From: Anaerostipes amylophilus
GTDB lineage: Bacteria > Bacillota > Clostridia > Lachnospirales > Lachnospiraceae
Assembly: GCF_025567365.1 (NCBI RefSeq)
Contig: NZ_JAOQJG010000001.1
Span: forward strand, 372,001 to 436,000
Reading direction: 5' to 3'
Length of the DNA: 64,000 bases
Program-made: the position numbers and the translations under genes
In this document: positions 24,147 through 33,279 of the stretch, piece after piece
Layout: each line of letters begins with the position of its first letter
Position numbering within the stretch: the first letter of the stretch is position 1
The notes under the pieces: model-generated
The model's input: the letters and a program-made list of their open reading frames with translations, nothing else
Told to the model about the DNA's origin: nothing
The model's database searches: none

Positions 24147-25889
24147 TTACAGATCTTCTACGATCTGCTCAACTGTCAATCGATTCTTCTTAAGCAATTC
24201 CTTCACATCATAGCGATCTAGCAATTCTTTCTTAACTCCATAATTCAATACTTTCATATCAGAATTACCATAAAATCTTGTAATCTTCTCGCCAAATCCA
24301 CCTTCTAAGAATCCATCTTCTAATGTGATCACTACATCATGATCTTTCTTAAGACCTTCTAATAATGCTTCATCAATTCCTGTAATATAATATGGATTGA
24401 TCACAGTTGCTTTTGTTCCTGTCTTTTCTTCTACTGCTTTCGCAACTTCACATCCCATGTTGTAGAATGTTCCAAGTCCGATGATCGCAACTTTGCTTCC
24501 TTTTTGTGTTACTTCATATTTATTTAACTGGCTGAAATCTTTTGTTACTTCTTTGCCATCTGAGATCATTTTCCCTCCTGGCAGTTTGATCGCTACTGGA
24601 TACTGGTCCTGATCGATACTCCAGTCTAACATTGCCAGATATTCTTCTTTGGTTGTTGGGGCAAGATATACCAGATTCGGAATATTGCTCATCATTGGAA
24701 TATCCTGTAATCCAAGATGTGTTATATCATTCATTCCATATACGGATCCCCAGAATGTAACGATCGTTGCTGGATTGCTGTCAATGCAGAGATCCTGTGT
24801 GATCTGGTCATATGTTCTCTGTACGAATGTTGAATATACTCCATAAACTGGTTTTCCACCACCTGCTGCGATTCCGGCTGCCATTGCCATTGCTGTTTCT
24901 TCTGCGATTCCAACATCAATAAACTGTTTTCCAGCTTCCTTACGTTTGTCTTCTGTGAATCCCATAACGGTTGGTGTTGCTGATGTGATAGCTACTACCT
25001 TTTTGTCTTCTCTCATTTTCTTTAAGAGATAATCTGCTGTTACACTTGAGAAATCTTCTCCTTCAAATGAATATAAAGGTTTTCCTGTTTTCACATCAAA
25101 TGGAGCACAGTAATGCCAGTCTTCTTTATGTTCTTCGGCTAATTTATATCCTTTTCCTTTTTGCGTATTAATATGAACGACAACTGCTTTTTTTGTATCT
25201 TTGACCTGTTTGAATGCTTTGATCAGATCAGCAATTTTATTTCCTTCTTTGACATAAATATAATCTAATCCCATGGCTTTGAAAAGATTGCATTCTGCTT
25301 CCCCATTTGTTTCACGAAGTTCTTTTAAATTTTCATATAATCCACCATGGTTTTCTGCGATCGACATATCATTGTCATTGACTATGATAATTAGATTTCC
25401 ACCTAATTCTGCTGCGTAATCAAGTCCTTCTAAAGCTTCCCCTCCACTTAAAGATCCATCACCGATCACTGCAATCACATTTTCATCTTCTTCTTTTAAA
25501 TCTCTTGCTTTGGCAAGTCCTAATGCAAGACTTACAGAAGTTGATGTATGGCCGATCGTAAAATGATCATGTTCACTTTCTCCTGGATTACTGTATCCTG
25601 ATACATCATCATAATGTTCTTCGTATAAGAATGCATCTTTACGACCAGTTAACATCTTGTGTGGGTAAGACTGATGAGAAACGTCATATACGATCTTATC
25701 TTTTGGTGATTCAAATACATAATGCATAGCGATCGTTGCTTCTACCATACCAAAGTTTGGCCCAAAGTGGCCTCCATGCTTACTTAATTTTTCTAATAAT
25801 GCCTTACGAATCTCTTCGGCAAGGACATTTAACTGCTCATCGGATAATTTTTTGACATCTTCTGGTCCATTGATATTTTCAATATACAT
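24147..25889 (-). CDS. dxs: 1-deoxy-D-xylulose-5-phosphate synthase, short form
   Basis: A 580-residue thiamine diphosphate enzyme. Residues near 40-60 have HGGHFGPNFGMVEATIAMHY, and YDVSHQSYPHKMLTGRKD matches DXS. GDGSLSGGEALEGLDYA with ...VNDND is the ThDP/Mg site, and DVGIAEETAMAMAAG carries the catalytic Glu in the transketolase pyrimidine domain. It would make DXP from pyruvate and glyceraldehyde 3-phosphate for isoprenoids and thiamine. It is shorter than classic DXS (~620), and the usual AEQHA is AEETA, so it is a divergent DXS or a related ThDP enzyme. The start at 25889 has AAGGAG 8 nt upstream. The longer frame to 25946 lacks a site. Confidence 0.8.
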   Translation of the reverse strand: MYIENINGPEDVKKLSDEQLNVLAEEIRKALLEKLSKHGGHFGPNFGMVEATIAMHYVFESPKDKIVYDVSHQSYPHKMLTGRKDAFLYEEHYDDVSGYSNPGESEHDHFTIGHTSTSVSLALGLAKARDLKEEDENVIAVIGDGSLSGGEALEGLDYAAELGGNLIIIVNDNDMSIAENHGGLYENLKELRETNGEAECNLFKAMGLDYIYVKEGNKIADLIKAFKQVKDTKKAVVVHINTQKGKGYKLAEEHKEDWHYCAPFDVKTGKPLYSFEGEDFSSVTADYLLKKMREDKKVVAITSATPTVMGFTEDKRKEAGKQFIDVGIAEETAMAMAAGIAAGGGKPVYGVYSTFVQRTYDQITQDLCIDSNPATIVTFWGSVYGMNDITHLGLQDIPMMSNIPNLVYLAPTTKEEYLAMLDWSIDQDQYPVAIKLPGGKMISDGKEVTKDFSQLNKYEVTQKGSKVAIIGLGTFYNMGCEVAKAVEEKTGTKATVINPYYITGIDEALLEGLKKDHDVVITLEDGFLEGGFGEKITRFYGNSDMKVLNYGVKKELLDRYDVKELLKKNRLTVEQIVEDL

Positions 25890-25927
25890 GCTCTTTCTCC
25901 TTATCTGATTTTTATTCGTTTTTTTAT

Positions 25928-25956
25928 TATATAAGTTGGAGTACACTCTAAGTCAA
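25928..25956 (-). promoter_or_regulatory. Promoter of dxs
   Basis: TTGACT (25951-25956) and TATATA (25928-25933) on the minus strand with a 17-bp spacer; a TATAAT begins 2 bp further on. Confidence 0.6.
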
Positions 25957-26037
25957 GATTTTTTATCTTTTCGAAATAGTAATTTAATGTTAAAATAATA
26001 ACATACACTGAGCAAATAAATAATAAGAGGTGATACT

Positions 26038-27018
26038 TTGAAGAAAAAACTTACAATCCTTTGTGCTGTTGCAGTCATGATCTGCACATGCCTGACTGGA
26101 TGTGGGGTTAATGCCGGGAAGATCCGTTTTGGGTCTGCTGGTATTGGTGGTACTTATCAGGTTTTTGGTGATACTTTTGCAAACCTTGTCACATCCAAAA
26201 GCAAAAACTATAATATCGAAGTAAAAACAACTGCTGGTTCCGCGGCGAACCTTCGTCTGTTGTCAAAAGATTATATCCAGATGGCAGTTGCCCAAATGGA
26301 TTTGATCAATGATGCATATGAGCGCACTGGTATTTTTGAAAATGATAAAAAATATCAAGGATATAGTGCCATTGCTTCGCTTTATACTGAAGCGTGTCAG
26401 ATTGTCGTACCTGCTGATTCATCAATCCATTCTATTGAAGATCTGGAAGGAAAGAAAGTCAGTATTGGTGAGGAAGAATCTGGAACAGAACAGAATGCTA
26501 TACAGATCTTAAGTGCTTACGGATTAAATGAAAAGCTTGTTGATGAAGTAAATCTTGATTACACAAACGCCGCAAAGAAATTGAATTCTGGTGATATTGA
26601 TGCTCTTTTCTGTACCGCTGGAGTACAGACAACTGTGATCAACGAATTAGCAAAGCAACGTAAGATCCGTCTTATCAGCCTTGACCAGAAAGGTATTGAT
26701 CGTCTGAAGAAGTCTTATAAGTTTTACACAGAATACTCAATTCCTGCAAATACTTATACTGATCAGACTCAGCCTGTAAAAACTGTCGGTGTTAAAGCGG
26801 TACTTCTTGCAAGTGACAAGTTGTCTGAAGATACGGTTAAACAAATCACAAAGATTCTGTTTGCAAATGAACAGAAGATTCAGTATGCACTCCCTGTAGA
26901 TATTTCTCTTGATGAGAAAACTGCTGTAGAGGGAATCACGATTCCATTCCATGATGGTGCAGCTGCTTACTACAAACAATATGGAATCACGGTAAATACA
27001 GAGAAAGGAAGCAATTAA
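26038..27018 (+). CDS. TAXI-type substrate-binding lipoprotein
   Basis: A 326-residue exported lipoprotein. It starts at TTG with AGAGGTG upstream. The lipobox is CTCLTGCG, with the lipid-bearing Cys at residue 22. The mature part opens IRFGSAGIGGTYQVFGDTFA, the signature of the TAXI (TRAP-associated extracytoplasmic immunoglobulin... NMT1-like) binding proteins. TAXI proteins normally deliver organic anions to a fused TRAP membrane protein, and characterised ones bind glutamate or oxoglutarate. No TRAP permease lies nearby. The next gene, 19 bp downstream, is a GltS-type sodium/glutamate symporter, so the two may form an unusual binding-protein-dependent transporter. Confidence 0.9.
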   Translation: MKKKLTILCAVAVMICTCLTGCGVNAGKIRFGSAGIGGTYQVFGDTFANLVTSKSKNYNIEVKTTAGSAANLRLLSKDYIQMAVAQMDLINDAYERTGIFENDKKYQGYSAIASLYTEACQIVVPADSSIHSIEDLEGKKVSIGEEESGTEQNAIQILSAYGLNEKLVDEVNLDYTNAAKKLNSGDIDALFCTAGVQTTVINELAKQRKIRLISLDQKGIDRLKKSYKFYTEYSIPANTYTDQTQPVKTVGVKAVLLASDKLSEDTVKQITKILFANEQKIQYALPVDISLDEKTAVEGITIPFHDGAAAYYKQYGITVNTEKGSN

Positions 27019-27037
27019 TCCGCTGCGGTATAAATAA

Positions 27038-28225
27038 ATGACAATACAACTAGATATGTATCAGACGATCGCGGTCGCCGTAGTCGTTTTGATGTTAGGA
27101 AACTTTTTAAAACACAGAATTGCAATCTTAGAACGATTTTGCATTCCTGCACCTGTTATCGGTGGTGTTATCTTTGCAGTTTTTACATGTATCTGCTTTG
27201 TAACAGGAATCGCCGAATTTTCATTTGATGATATTTTGAAAGAAGTATGTATGGTATTCTTCTTTACTTCTGTTGGATTTCAGGCAAACTTAAAGGTATT
27301 AAAAAGCGGTGGAAAATCTTTGATCATTTTCCTTATGCTTGTGATCGCTCTGATCGTAAGTCAGAACTTCCTTGCAGTCGGCCTTGCCAAAGTACTTCAT
27401 ATCAGTCCTTTGGTTGGTCTGTGTACTGGTTCTATTCCTATGATCGGTGGTCATGGAACTGCCGGTGCTTTCGGCCCTGTTCTTGAAGACTTTGGTGTAA
27501 AAGGAGCAAGCACACTATGTACTGCTGCCGCAACCTTCGGTCTGATCGCAGGAAGTATCATGGGTGGACCTGTCGGCAAACGACTGATCGAGAAAAAAGA
27601 TCTATTAAAAACTGCTATTCCTGAAGATGACAGCCTTTTGGTAGAAGAAGAAAAGAAACATGAACGTCACACCAGCATGTATCCAGCTGCTGTATTTCAG
27701 CTGATCATTGCTATTGGTATTGGAACGATCATTTCCAAGTTCCTATCCATGACAGGAATGACATTCCCAATTTATATTGGTGCTATGATCGCTGCTGCAT
27801 GTATGCGTAACATCGGTGAGTATTCTGGAAAATTTACAATTTATATGGGTGAAATCAACGACATCGGTGGTATCAGCTTATCCCTGTTTTTGGGAATCGC
27901 CATGATCACATTAAAATTATGGCAGCTTGCAGACCTTGCACTTCCACTGATCACATTACTTGCAGGTCAGACAATCTTAATGTTCTTCTTTACATATTTC
28001 GTAATATTTAATATCATGGGAAGAGACTATGATGCTGCTGTATTATCTTCTGGTGTCTGTGGTTTCGGAATGGGAGCCACTCCAAACGCCATGGCGAATA
28101 TGCAGGCCATCTGTGAACGTTATGTTCCATCTGTCAAAGCTTACCTTCTGGTGCCTTTGATCGGTAGTTTATTTGCAGACTTCTTAAACAGTCTGGTAAT
28201 TACATTTTTTATCAATTTTCTATAA
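27038..28225 (+). CDS. gltS: Sodium/glutamate symporter, GltS family
   Basis: A 395-residue membrane protein of about ten segments. The opening IAVAVVVLMLGNFLKHRIAILERFCIP, the pore-loop motif GGHGTAGAFG (~residue 140), and CGFGMGATPNAMANM in the second half are hallmarks of GltS, which has two inverted five-helix repeats. A charged cytoplasmic loop (IPEDDSLLVEEEKKHERHTS) separates the halves. It would import glutamate or a similar dicarboxylate with Na+. It sits between a TAXI binding lipoprotein and a small charged protein, all on one strand with gaps of 19 and 15 bp. Confidence 0.92.
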   Translation: MTIQLDMYQTIAVAVVVLMLGNFLKHRIAILERFCIPAPVIGGVIFAVFTCICFVTGIAEFSFDDILKEVCMVFFFTSVGFQANLKVLKSGGKSLIIFLMLVIALIVSQNFLAVGLAKVLHISPLVGLCTGSIPMIGGHGTAGAFGPVLEDFGVKGASTLCTAAATFGLIAGSIMGGPVGKRLIEKKDLLKTAIPEDDSLLVEEEKKHERHTSMYPAAVFQLIIAIGIGTIISKFLSMTGMTFPIYIGAMIAAACMRNIGEYSGKFTIYMGEINDIGGISLSLFLGIAMITLKLWQLADLALPLITLLAGQTILMFFFTYFVIFNIMGRDYDAAVLSSGVCGFGMGATPNAMANMQAICERYVPSVKAYLLVPLIGSLFADFLNSLVITFFINFL

Positions 28226-28240
28226 TCTTAAAGGGAGTCA

Positions 28241-28477
28241 ATGAAAATGTTTGGAAAGAGAAAAAAGAAACGTGATGAGATCAAAAAAAACCTCAGAGAA
28301 AAACTAGACTATAAAATGAAAAGCGAGAATGTTGCTATCCCAGAGATCCACACAAAGGATTTTGATGAGATAGAAGAACAAATTGATGAACAGGAAGTTG
28401 AAAAAGAAGAAGAACATTCTATTCTTTATGATAATGTAGCAATTCCTGAAGTTCATCTCCACAAAAAGAAAAAATGA
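28241..28477 (+). CDS. Small charged protein with a repeated NVAIPE motif
   Basis: A 78-residue soluble protein with GGGAG before the ATG. The N-terminus is very basic (KRKKKRDEIKKNLREK), the middle acidic (EIEEQIDEQEVEKEEE), and the C-terminus HLHKKKK. The octapeptide NVAIPEIH (30-37) returns as NVAIPEVH (65-72). I know no family with this motif. It follows gltS by 15 bp and is followed by the operon's terminator, so it is probably an accessory of the transporter, perhaps binding its cytoplasmic face (inference). Confidence 0.75.
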   Translation: MKMFGKRKKKRDEIKKNLREKLDYKMKSENVAIPEIHTKDFDEIEEQIDEQEVEKEEEHSILYDNVAIPEVHLHKKKK

Positions 28478-28517
28478 TCAAGTCTTAGATTTTATTTAAA
28501 TCAACTATGAATCAAAA

Positions 28518-28558
28518 ATGTCGTATGTCAAAATAATTTACTGACATACGACATTTTT
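28518..28558. terminator. Terminator between the gltS operon and a convergent MATE gene
   Basis: Perfect 13-bp stem (28518-28530 with 28542-28554) followed by TTTTTAT on the plus strand and preceded by A-tracts, so it can work in both directions. Confidence 0.9.
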
Positions 28559-28574
28559 ATATATTATTTGATAT

Positions 28575-29948
28575 TTATGCTTGTGCAATCTTTTTTCCGT
28601 ACAATTGTTTTCTCACAAAGTAATAGCAGATAACCTGTAAGATGATCGTTATAATCCATGATACCGGATATGAAATAAATAAAATATCTAACGACCTGTG
28701 ACTTGGGAAGATCCAGAAGATCCATACGATTCTTGTTCCAACCGTTCCAATGATCGAAAGGATCATCGGCACACCAGAACGCCCCATTCCACGCAACGCA
28801 CCTGGAAACAGATCCATGAATCCACATAGGAAATAGGTTACTGTTGTATATAATAAGATTTCCATTCCACACTGAATAACCTTTGGATTGCTTGTATAGA
28901 TCGTCAAAAGTTTTGGTCCAAAGAAATATGCACTATTTCCAAGAATCATCATTGCTATAAATGATAAAATCAAACAATCAATCAATACTCTGTCCATTCG
29001 TTTCCATTTTCCAACGCCATAATTCTGGCTTGTAAAGCTCATACATGCCTGAGTTACCGCATTGACTGTCACATATAAGAAGCCAAAAATATTATTCGCC
29101 GCGGTATATCCAGCCATTGCGATCGAACCAAATGAGTTTACAGATGACTGAAGCAGTACATTTGAAAAGTTAATGACTGTGCTCTGGATTCCTGCTGGAA
29201 TTCCTACTTGGAAGATTTGTTCTAAATACTCTACGTTAATCTTTAATTTTGAAAATCGCAACTGATAACTTGTCTGTGACTGATACAGGCAGCGTAATAC
29301 AAGAACACTTGAAATAAACTGCGAGATCACAGTTCCGATCGCTACTCCAGCTACTCCAAGATGAAAAATGATCACCAGACACATATTAAGTCCTGCATTC
29401 GCGATTCCTGCTATGATCAGGAAAAATAACGGACGTTTTGTATCTCCAACGGCTCTTAAGATTGATGCACCATAATTATAAAGCATAAAAAATGGCATTC
29501 CCATAAAATAAATTCTCATATAAAGTGTTGAAAGATTGATTACATCATCTGGTGTATCCATCAGTTCTAACACTGGTTTTGCAAAGATCAAACCTACAAA
29601 TACCATTATAATCCCGCTGATCAATGCAAGTGTGATCGCCGTATGTACAGTCTCTGACATCTCTTTGTCCTTACCCGCTGCATAAAATCTCGCTGATAAT
29701 ACATTCGCTCCCAATGAGATTCCAATAAACAAATTGGTAAACATATTGATCAGGGCTGTCGTAGAACCAACTGCTGCCAATGACTGGCTTCCACTAAATC
29801 TTCCAATTACGATAATATCGACTGCATTAAACATCAATTGCAGGATTCCTGATAACATCAACGGTAACGAAAATGATATTAGTTTGTCCATGATCGTCCC
29901 ATTGCACATATCAATTTCATATTTACTGCGTTTTGTTATTGAACTCAT
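28575..29948 (-). CDS. MATE family efflux transporter (third in window)
   Basis: A 457-residue MATE protein. The N-terminus DKLISFSLPLMLSGILQLMF followed by NAVDIIVIGRFSG is typical of the DinF/NorM-like subgroup common in Clostridia. It has 12 membrane segments with two halves; the second opens VINFSNVLLQSSVNSFGSIAMAG. GAGGATG precedes the ATG. It appears monocistronic. The 242-bp gap upstream (29949-30190) is AT-rich and shows no gene or clear structure. The substrate is unknown. Confidence 0.9.
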   Translation of the reverse strand: MSSITKRSKYEIDMCNGTIMDKLISFSLPLMLSGILQLMFNAVDIIVIGRFSGSQSLAAVGSTTALINMFTNLFIGISLGANVLSARFYAAGKDKEMSETVHTAITLALISGIIMVFVGLIFAKPVLELMDTPDDVINLSTLYMRIYFMGMPFFMLYNYGASILRAVGDTKRPLFFLIIAGIANAGLNMCLVIIFHLGVAGVAIGTVISQFISSVLVLRCLYQSQTSYQLRFSKLKINVEYLEQIFQVGIPAGIQSTVINFSNVLLQSSVNSFGSIAMAGYTAANNIFGFLYVTVNAVTQACMSFTSQNYGVGKWKRMDRVLIDCLILSFIAMMILGNSAYFFGPKLLTIYTSNPKVIQCGMEILLYTTVTYFLCGFMDLFPGALRGMGRSGVPMILSIIGTVGTRIVWIFWIFPSHRSLDILFISYPVSWIITIILQVICYYFVRKQLYGKKIAQA

Positions 29949-30190
29949 AATTCATCCTCTTCTTATTATTTATAATGAATCTTTTCCAGAATATCATCTT
30001 GTATACCCGTTCGCTGACAAGTACATCATACACATCTGATTGCTTTTTTCTTTTTCATGAATCTGATCTGAAACTATGGAGATTAATCTTCTTTGTTTGG
30101 CATATAATTTAATCGTATTAAACACTCTCTGATAAACAACTTTGCCATCAAATGGACTTATCTTGCATCTTTTTCGTCGATTCTTTCCAT

Positions 30191-30694
30191 TTATTCAAAT
30201 ACTTTTTTTATGCTGTCGTAATGTAAGAAAATGCCTTCTTCTGCAAAATCTTTGATCTCATCCGTTGTTGCAAACATATACCCATCAATCTCGGCTTCCT
30301 GAAAGTTTACATCACTGTCATCAATATCCAATGTAAAGCGGTAAACATCTACAAAATAGTTATCTCCCTCTCCTGGATTCTCTCTCTTATAGGTAAACAT
30401 GTATCCGCCTTCTGCGCCTTTGACATCAAGTCCTGTTTCTTCTTTTACTTCACGAAGCACTGCATCATAAGAAGCCTCTCCAGCCTGTGCAGCTCCTCCA
30501 GACACTTCCCACCATCCTGGTGCCCATGCCTTGGTCATGACTCTCTTTGTGATCAGGAACTTTCCATCTGGTCTTCTAATAACTCCAAGAACCGTTAAAT
30601 GATATTCGTCGTCTTTTAATGTCCAGTCATTTCTCTTCATTATACGACCGGTTGGTTGTTTGTTTTTATCGTAGATGTCCCATCTTTCTTCCAT
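30191..30694 (-). CDS. Nudix hydrolase
   Basis: A 167-residue Nudix protein. The Nudix box GGAAQAGEASYDAVLREVKEETGL is complete (about residues 67-90; metal-binding REVKEE). The opening WDIYDKNKQPTGRIMKRND resembles the isopentenyl-diphosphate isomerase-like/YfcD branch. The substrate is probably a nucleoside diphosphate derivative but cannot be assigned. AAGGAG lies before the ATG. A polysaccharide deacetylase ends 46 bp away on the same strand. Confidence 0.88.
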   Translation of the reverse strand: MEERWDIYDKNKQPTGRIMKRNDWTLKDDEYHLTVLGVIRRPDGKFLITKRVMTKAWAPGWWEVSGGAAQAGEASYDAVLREVKEETGLDVKGAEGGYMFTYKRENPGEGDNYFVDVYRFTLDIDDSDVNFQEAEIDGYMFATTDEIKDFAEEGIFLHYDSIKKVFE

Positions 30695-30740
30695 TATTTT
30701 GTATTCTCCTTGGATGTGTTTTTGATGATTCTAAATCTTA

Positions 30741-31598
30741 TTATTTTCTAATAATATCAGTTGCACTAAAGACTTTATCGCCTTTTTGAACTTTCACACC
30801 TTTTGCCTCTAACAGTTCAGAAACTGTACAAACTTCATATCCTTTCTTCTTAAGGATTGGTAATACTTTCTCTACTGCCGCAACTGTTGGCTTATGAATG
30901 TCATGCATTAACACGATATCTCCGTCTTTTGCATGTTTTAAGATTGTCTTTACTGTTGCGTCTGTGTTCTTTGTCTTCCAGTCTAATGTGTCAACACTCC
31001 AAAGAATCAAGGCCGTGTCAATTCCCTGTTTCACATTCTCGTTAATTGCTCCGTATGGAGGTCTTACACTGACTGGTTTGCTTCCACATGCTTTGTAGAT
31101 CACATTAGCTGTTTTGTCTTCCTGTGCTCTTACCTGTGCTGCACTTAATTTTGGAAGGTATGTATGATTCCATGTATGACTTGATACTTCATTACCAGAT
31201 TCTAAGACTTTCTTAACTGTCTCTGGATAGTAATTTGCATTCTGCCCTAACATGAAAAATGTTGCTCTTGCATCGTTCTTCTCTAATGCTGCAATAACTC
31301 GTTCTGTATTTCCCTTTAATGGACCGTCATCAAATGTAAATGCGATCAGTTTCTTCGTTTTATCAATCTTTCTTGGAACATAGAGTGATTTCTTAAATTC
31401 TTTATCTGTTCCTTTGCCGAGCAGGTTATCATTTGCCTTTACCATGTATTCTCCCATGGATTTATTAACAGATGCATAACTTGTTCGTCCTAATCTTGTT
31501 GTTATAAAGAATGCTCCGACTACGATCACTGCAATGATCACTACTAGTCCCACAATTCTTCCTACATTCAACCGTCTTCTTTTTCTTCTTCTGGCCAT
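30741..31598 (-). CDS. Polysaccharide deacetylase (NodB domain), membrane anchored
   Basis: A 285-residue protein with a basic N-terminus (MARRRKRRRLNVG) and one membrane segment (IVGLVVIIAVIVVGAFFI), so the catalytic domain is outside. CE4 motifs are all present: FTFDDGP (catalytic base D and metal D), SHTWNH (metal His pair), RPPYG, DTLDW and LMHDIH. It probably de-N-acetylates peptidoglycan or another wall glycan. AAGGAAAG precedes the ATG. It lies between a Nudix gene and adenine deaminase. Confidence 0.92.
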   Translation of the reverse strand: MARRRKRRRLNVGRIVGLVVIIAVIVVGAFFITTRLGRTSYASVNKSMGEYMVKANDNLLGKGTDKEFKKSLYVPRKIDKTKKLIAFTFDDGPLKGNTERVIAALEKNDARATFFMLGQNANYYPETVKKVLESGNEVSSHTWNHTYLPKLSAAQVRAQEDKTANVIYKACGSKPVSVRPPYGAINENVKQGIDTALILWSVDTLDWKTKNTDATVKTILKHAKDGDIVLMHDIHKPTVAAVEKVLPILKKKGYEVCTVSELLEAKGVKVQKGDKVFSATDIIRK

Positions 31599-31616
31599 TG
31601 TACCCTTCTTCTTTCC

Positions 31617-33263
31617 TTATAATAATTTAAATGTATCTACATCCACTAAACCAAGATCTGTAAGTCTTAATGATGGAATCACTGGAAGAGCCATAAATGA
31701 TAATGTGATAAATGGATCAATATCTCTGGATATTCCAAGTTTCCATGCTTTCTGTAACAGATCATCAATTCCTTTCTGGATGTCTTTTGCCGGTTCCTGA
31801 CTTAAAAGTCCCGCAACCGTAAGCGGTAGTGTACCTAAAACTTTGCCTTCAGATACCAATGCGTATCCGCCCTGTATCTCTTCTATCGTCTGTACTGCTT
31901 TGATGATATCTTCATCGTTATCTCCTGCTGCAATGATATTATGAGAATCATGTGCCACAGATGTTGCGATCGCACCATTTGTAATACCATATCCTTTGAT
32001 CGGTGCTGCAGATACATTCCCTGTTCCACGATGGCGTTCAAATACACATAGTTTGGAGTATTCACTATCTGGTGTGAACCATCCATGATCATTCGGAACT
32101 TCCTCATGCAAAAATGTTGTAACGATCTGTCCCGGAATCATTCCGATCACTGGAATCTCTCCATCTGCTTTCACCTGAATCTTATCTTTGGAAATGTCTT
32201 TTAAGACCACTGTGTGAAGCATAGATTCTTCCACTGGTTTTGCTTCCTTTGAGAAGAATTCACTGTTCACTGGCTGTCCTTGTTTATATACAGAAGATAC
32301 CTTTACATCTTCTAAGGCATCAAGAATCACAATATCTGCATCCTTACCTTCTTCCAATGTTCCAATATCATCTAAACCATAAGTCTTAGCTGCATTGTAA
32401 GTTGCCATCTTTACTGCCTGTACAGGTTCCATTCCAAGCTCGATACTCTTCTTTATATTGTAACTAATATGACCTTCATTTTCAATAGTATCAAGGTGTT
32501 TATCGTCAGTACAAAACATAAATTTTTCAATATATTCTGGCTCTTTAACAAGACCTGGAACAATATTTTCTACATTTCTTGCTGCACTTCCTTCTCTGAC
32601 AAGGATTTTCATTCCAGCAAGGCATTTTTCTTTCGCTTCTTCAAACGATGTACATTCATGTTCTGTCATAACTCCGGCTTCTACATAAGCCTTGAGATCG
32701 TCACCAGTAAGCCCTGGTGCATGGCCGTCAATGATCATTCCTTTGCATAATTCAAGCTTCTTCATGATCTGTTCTTCTTTGCTTAAAACTGCTGGGTAAC
32801 ACATAACCTCCCCAAGCCCAAGTACAAGCGGATGATCTTTCCACTGTTTCATATCTTCTGCTGTGAAATCAGCTCCATTTGTCTCAAATGGAGTTGCCGG
32901 AATAGAAGATGGCATCATAACATATATGCCAAGCGGAGCATCACCTGCTGCATCAAGAATATATTCCATCGCTTCATTTCCTTTAACATTCACCAGCTCA
33001 TGTGGGTCTGCGATCACTGTTGTCGTTCCATGCGGCATAACCGCCTTTGAAAATTCCATTGGCGTTGCCATACTTGATTCAATATGCACATGTGCATCAA
33101 TAAATCCTGGTGCAATGTATTTTCCTGTACAATCTATTTCATTTTCCCCTGAAAAATGACCAACTCCTGTGATTTTTCCATCTTTCACTGCAATATCAGC
33201 CTGGTCAATCTTTTCATTCTTTACATCAATGACATTTCCATTCTTTAAGATAAAATCATACAT
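31617..33263 (-). CDS. ade: Adenine deaminase
   Basis: A 548-residue amidohydrolase that turns adenine into hypoxanthine for purine salvage. The metal ligands HVHIESS follow GKYIAPGFID. Later come DGHAPGLTG, HECTSFEEA and the SVAHDSHN block in the C-terminal domain, all typical of Ade. The start is set at 33263 (MYDFILKNGN) because AGGAGGG lies 6 nt upstream; the 33 residues added by the upstream ATG at 33362 have no counterpart in the family. A papain-like hypothetical gene ends 16 bp upstream, so the two form an operon. Confidence 0.94.
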   Translation of the reverse strand: MYDFILKNGNVIDVKNEKIDQADIAVKDGKITGVGHFSGENEIDCTGKYIAPGFIDAHVHIESSMATPMEFSKAVMPHGTTTVIADPHELVNVKGNEAMEYILDAAGDAPLGIYVMMPSSIPATPFETNGADFTAEDMKQWKDHPLVLGLGEVMCYPAVLSKEEQIMKKLELCKGMIIDGHAPGLTGDDLKAYVEAGVMTEHECTSFEEAKEKCLAGMKILVREGSAARNVENIVPGLVKEPEYIEKFMFCTDDKHLDTIENEGHISYNIKKSIELGMEPVQAVKMATYNAAKTYGLDDIGTLEEGKDADIVILDALEDVKVSSVYKQGQPVNSEFFSKEAKPVEESMLHTVVLKDISKDKIQVKADGEIPVIGMIPGQIVTTFLHEEVPNDHGWFTPDSEYSKLCVFERHRGTGNVSAAPIKGYGITNGAIATSVAHDSHNIIAAGDNDEDIIKAVQTIEEIQGGYALVSEGKVLGTLPLTVAGLLSQEPAKDIQKGIDDLLQKAWKLGISRDIDPFITLSFMALPVIPSLRLTDLGLVDVDTFKLL

Positions 33264-33279
33264 ATTCTTCCCTCCTGTT

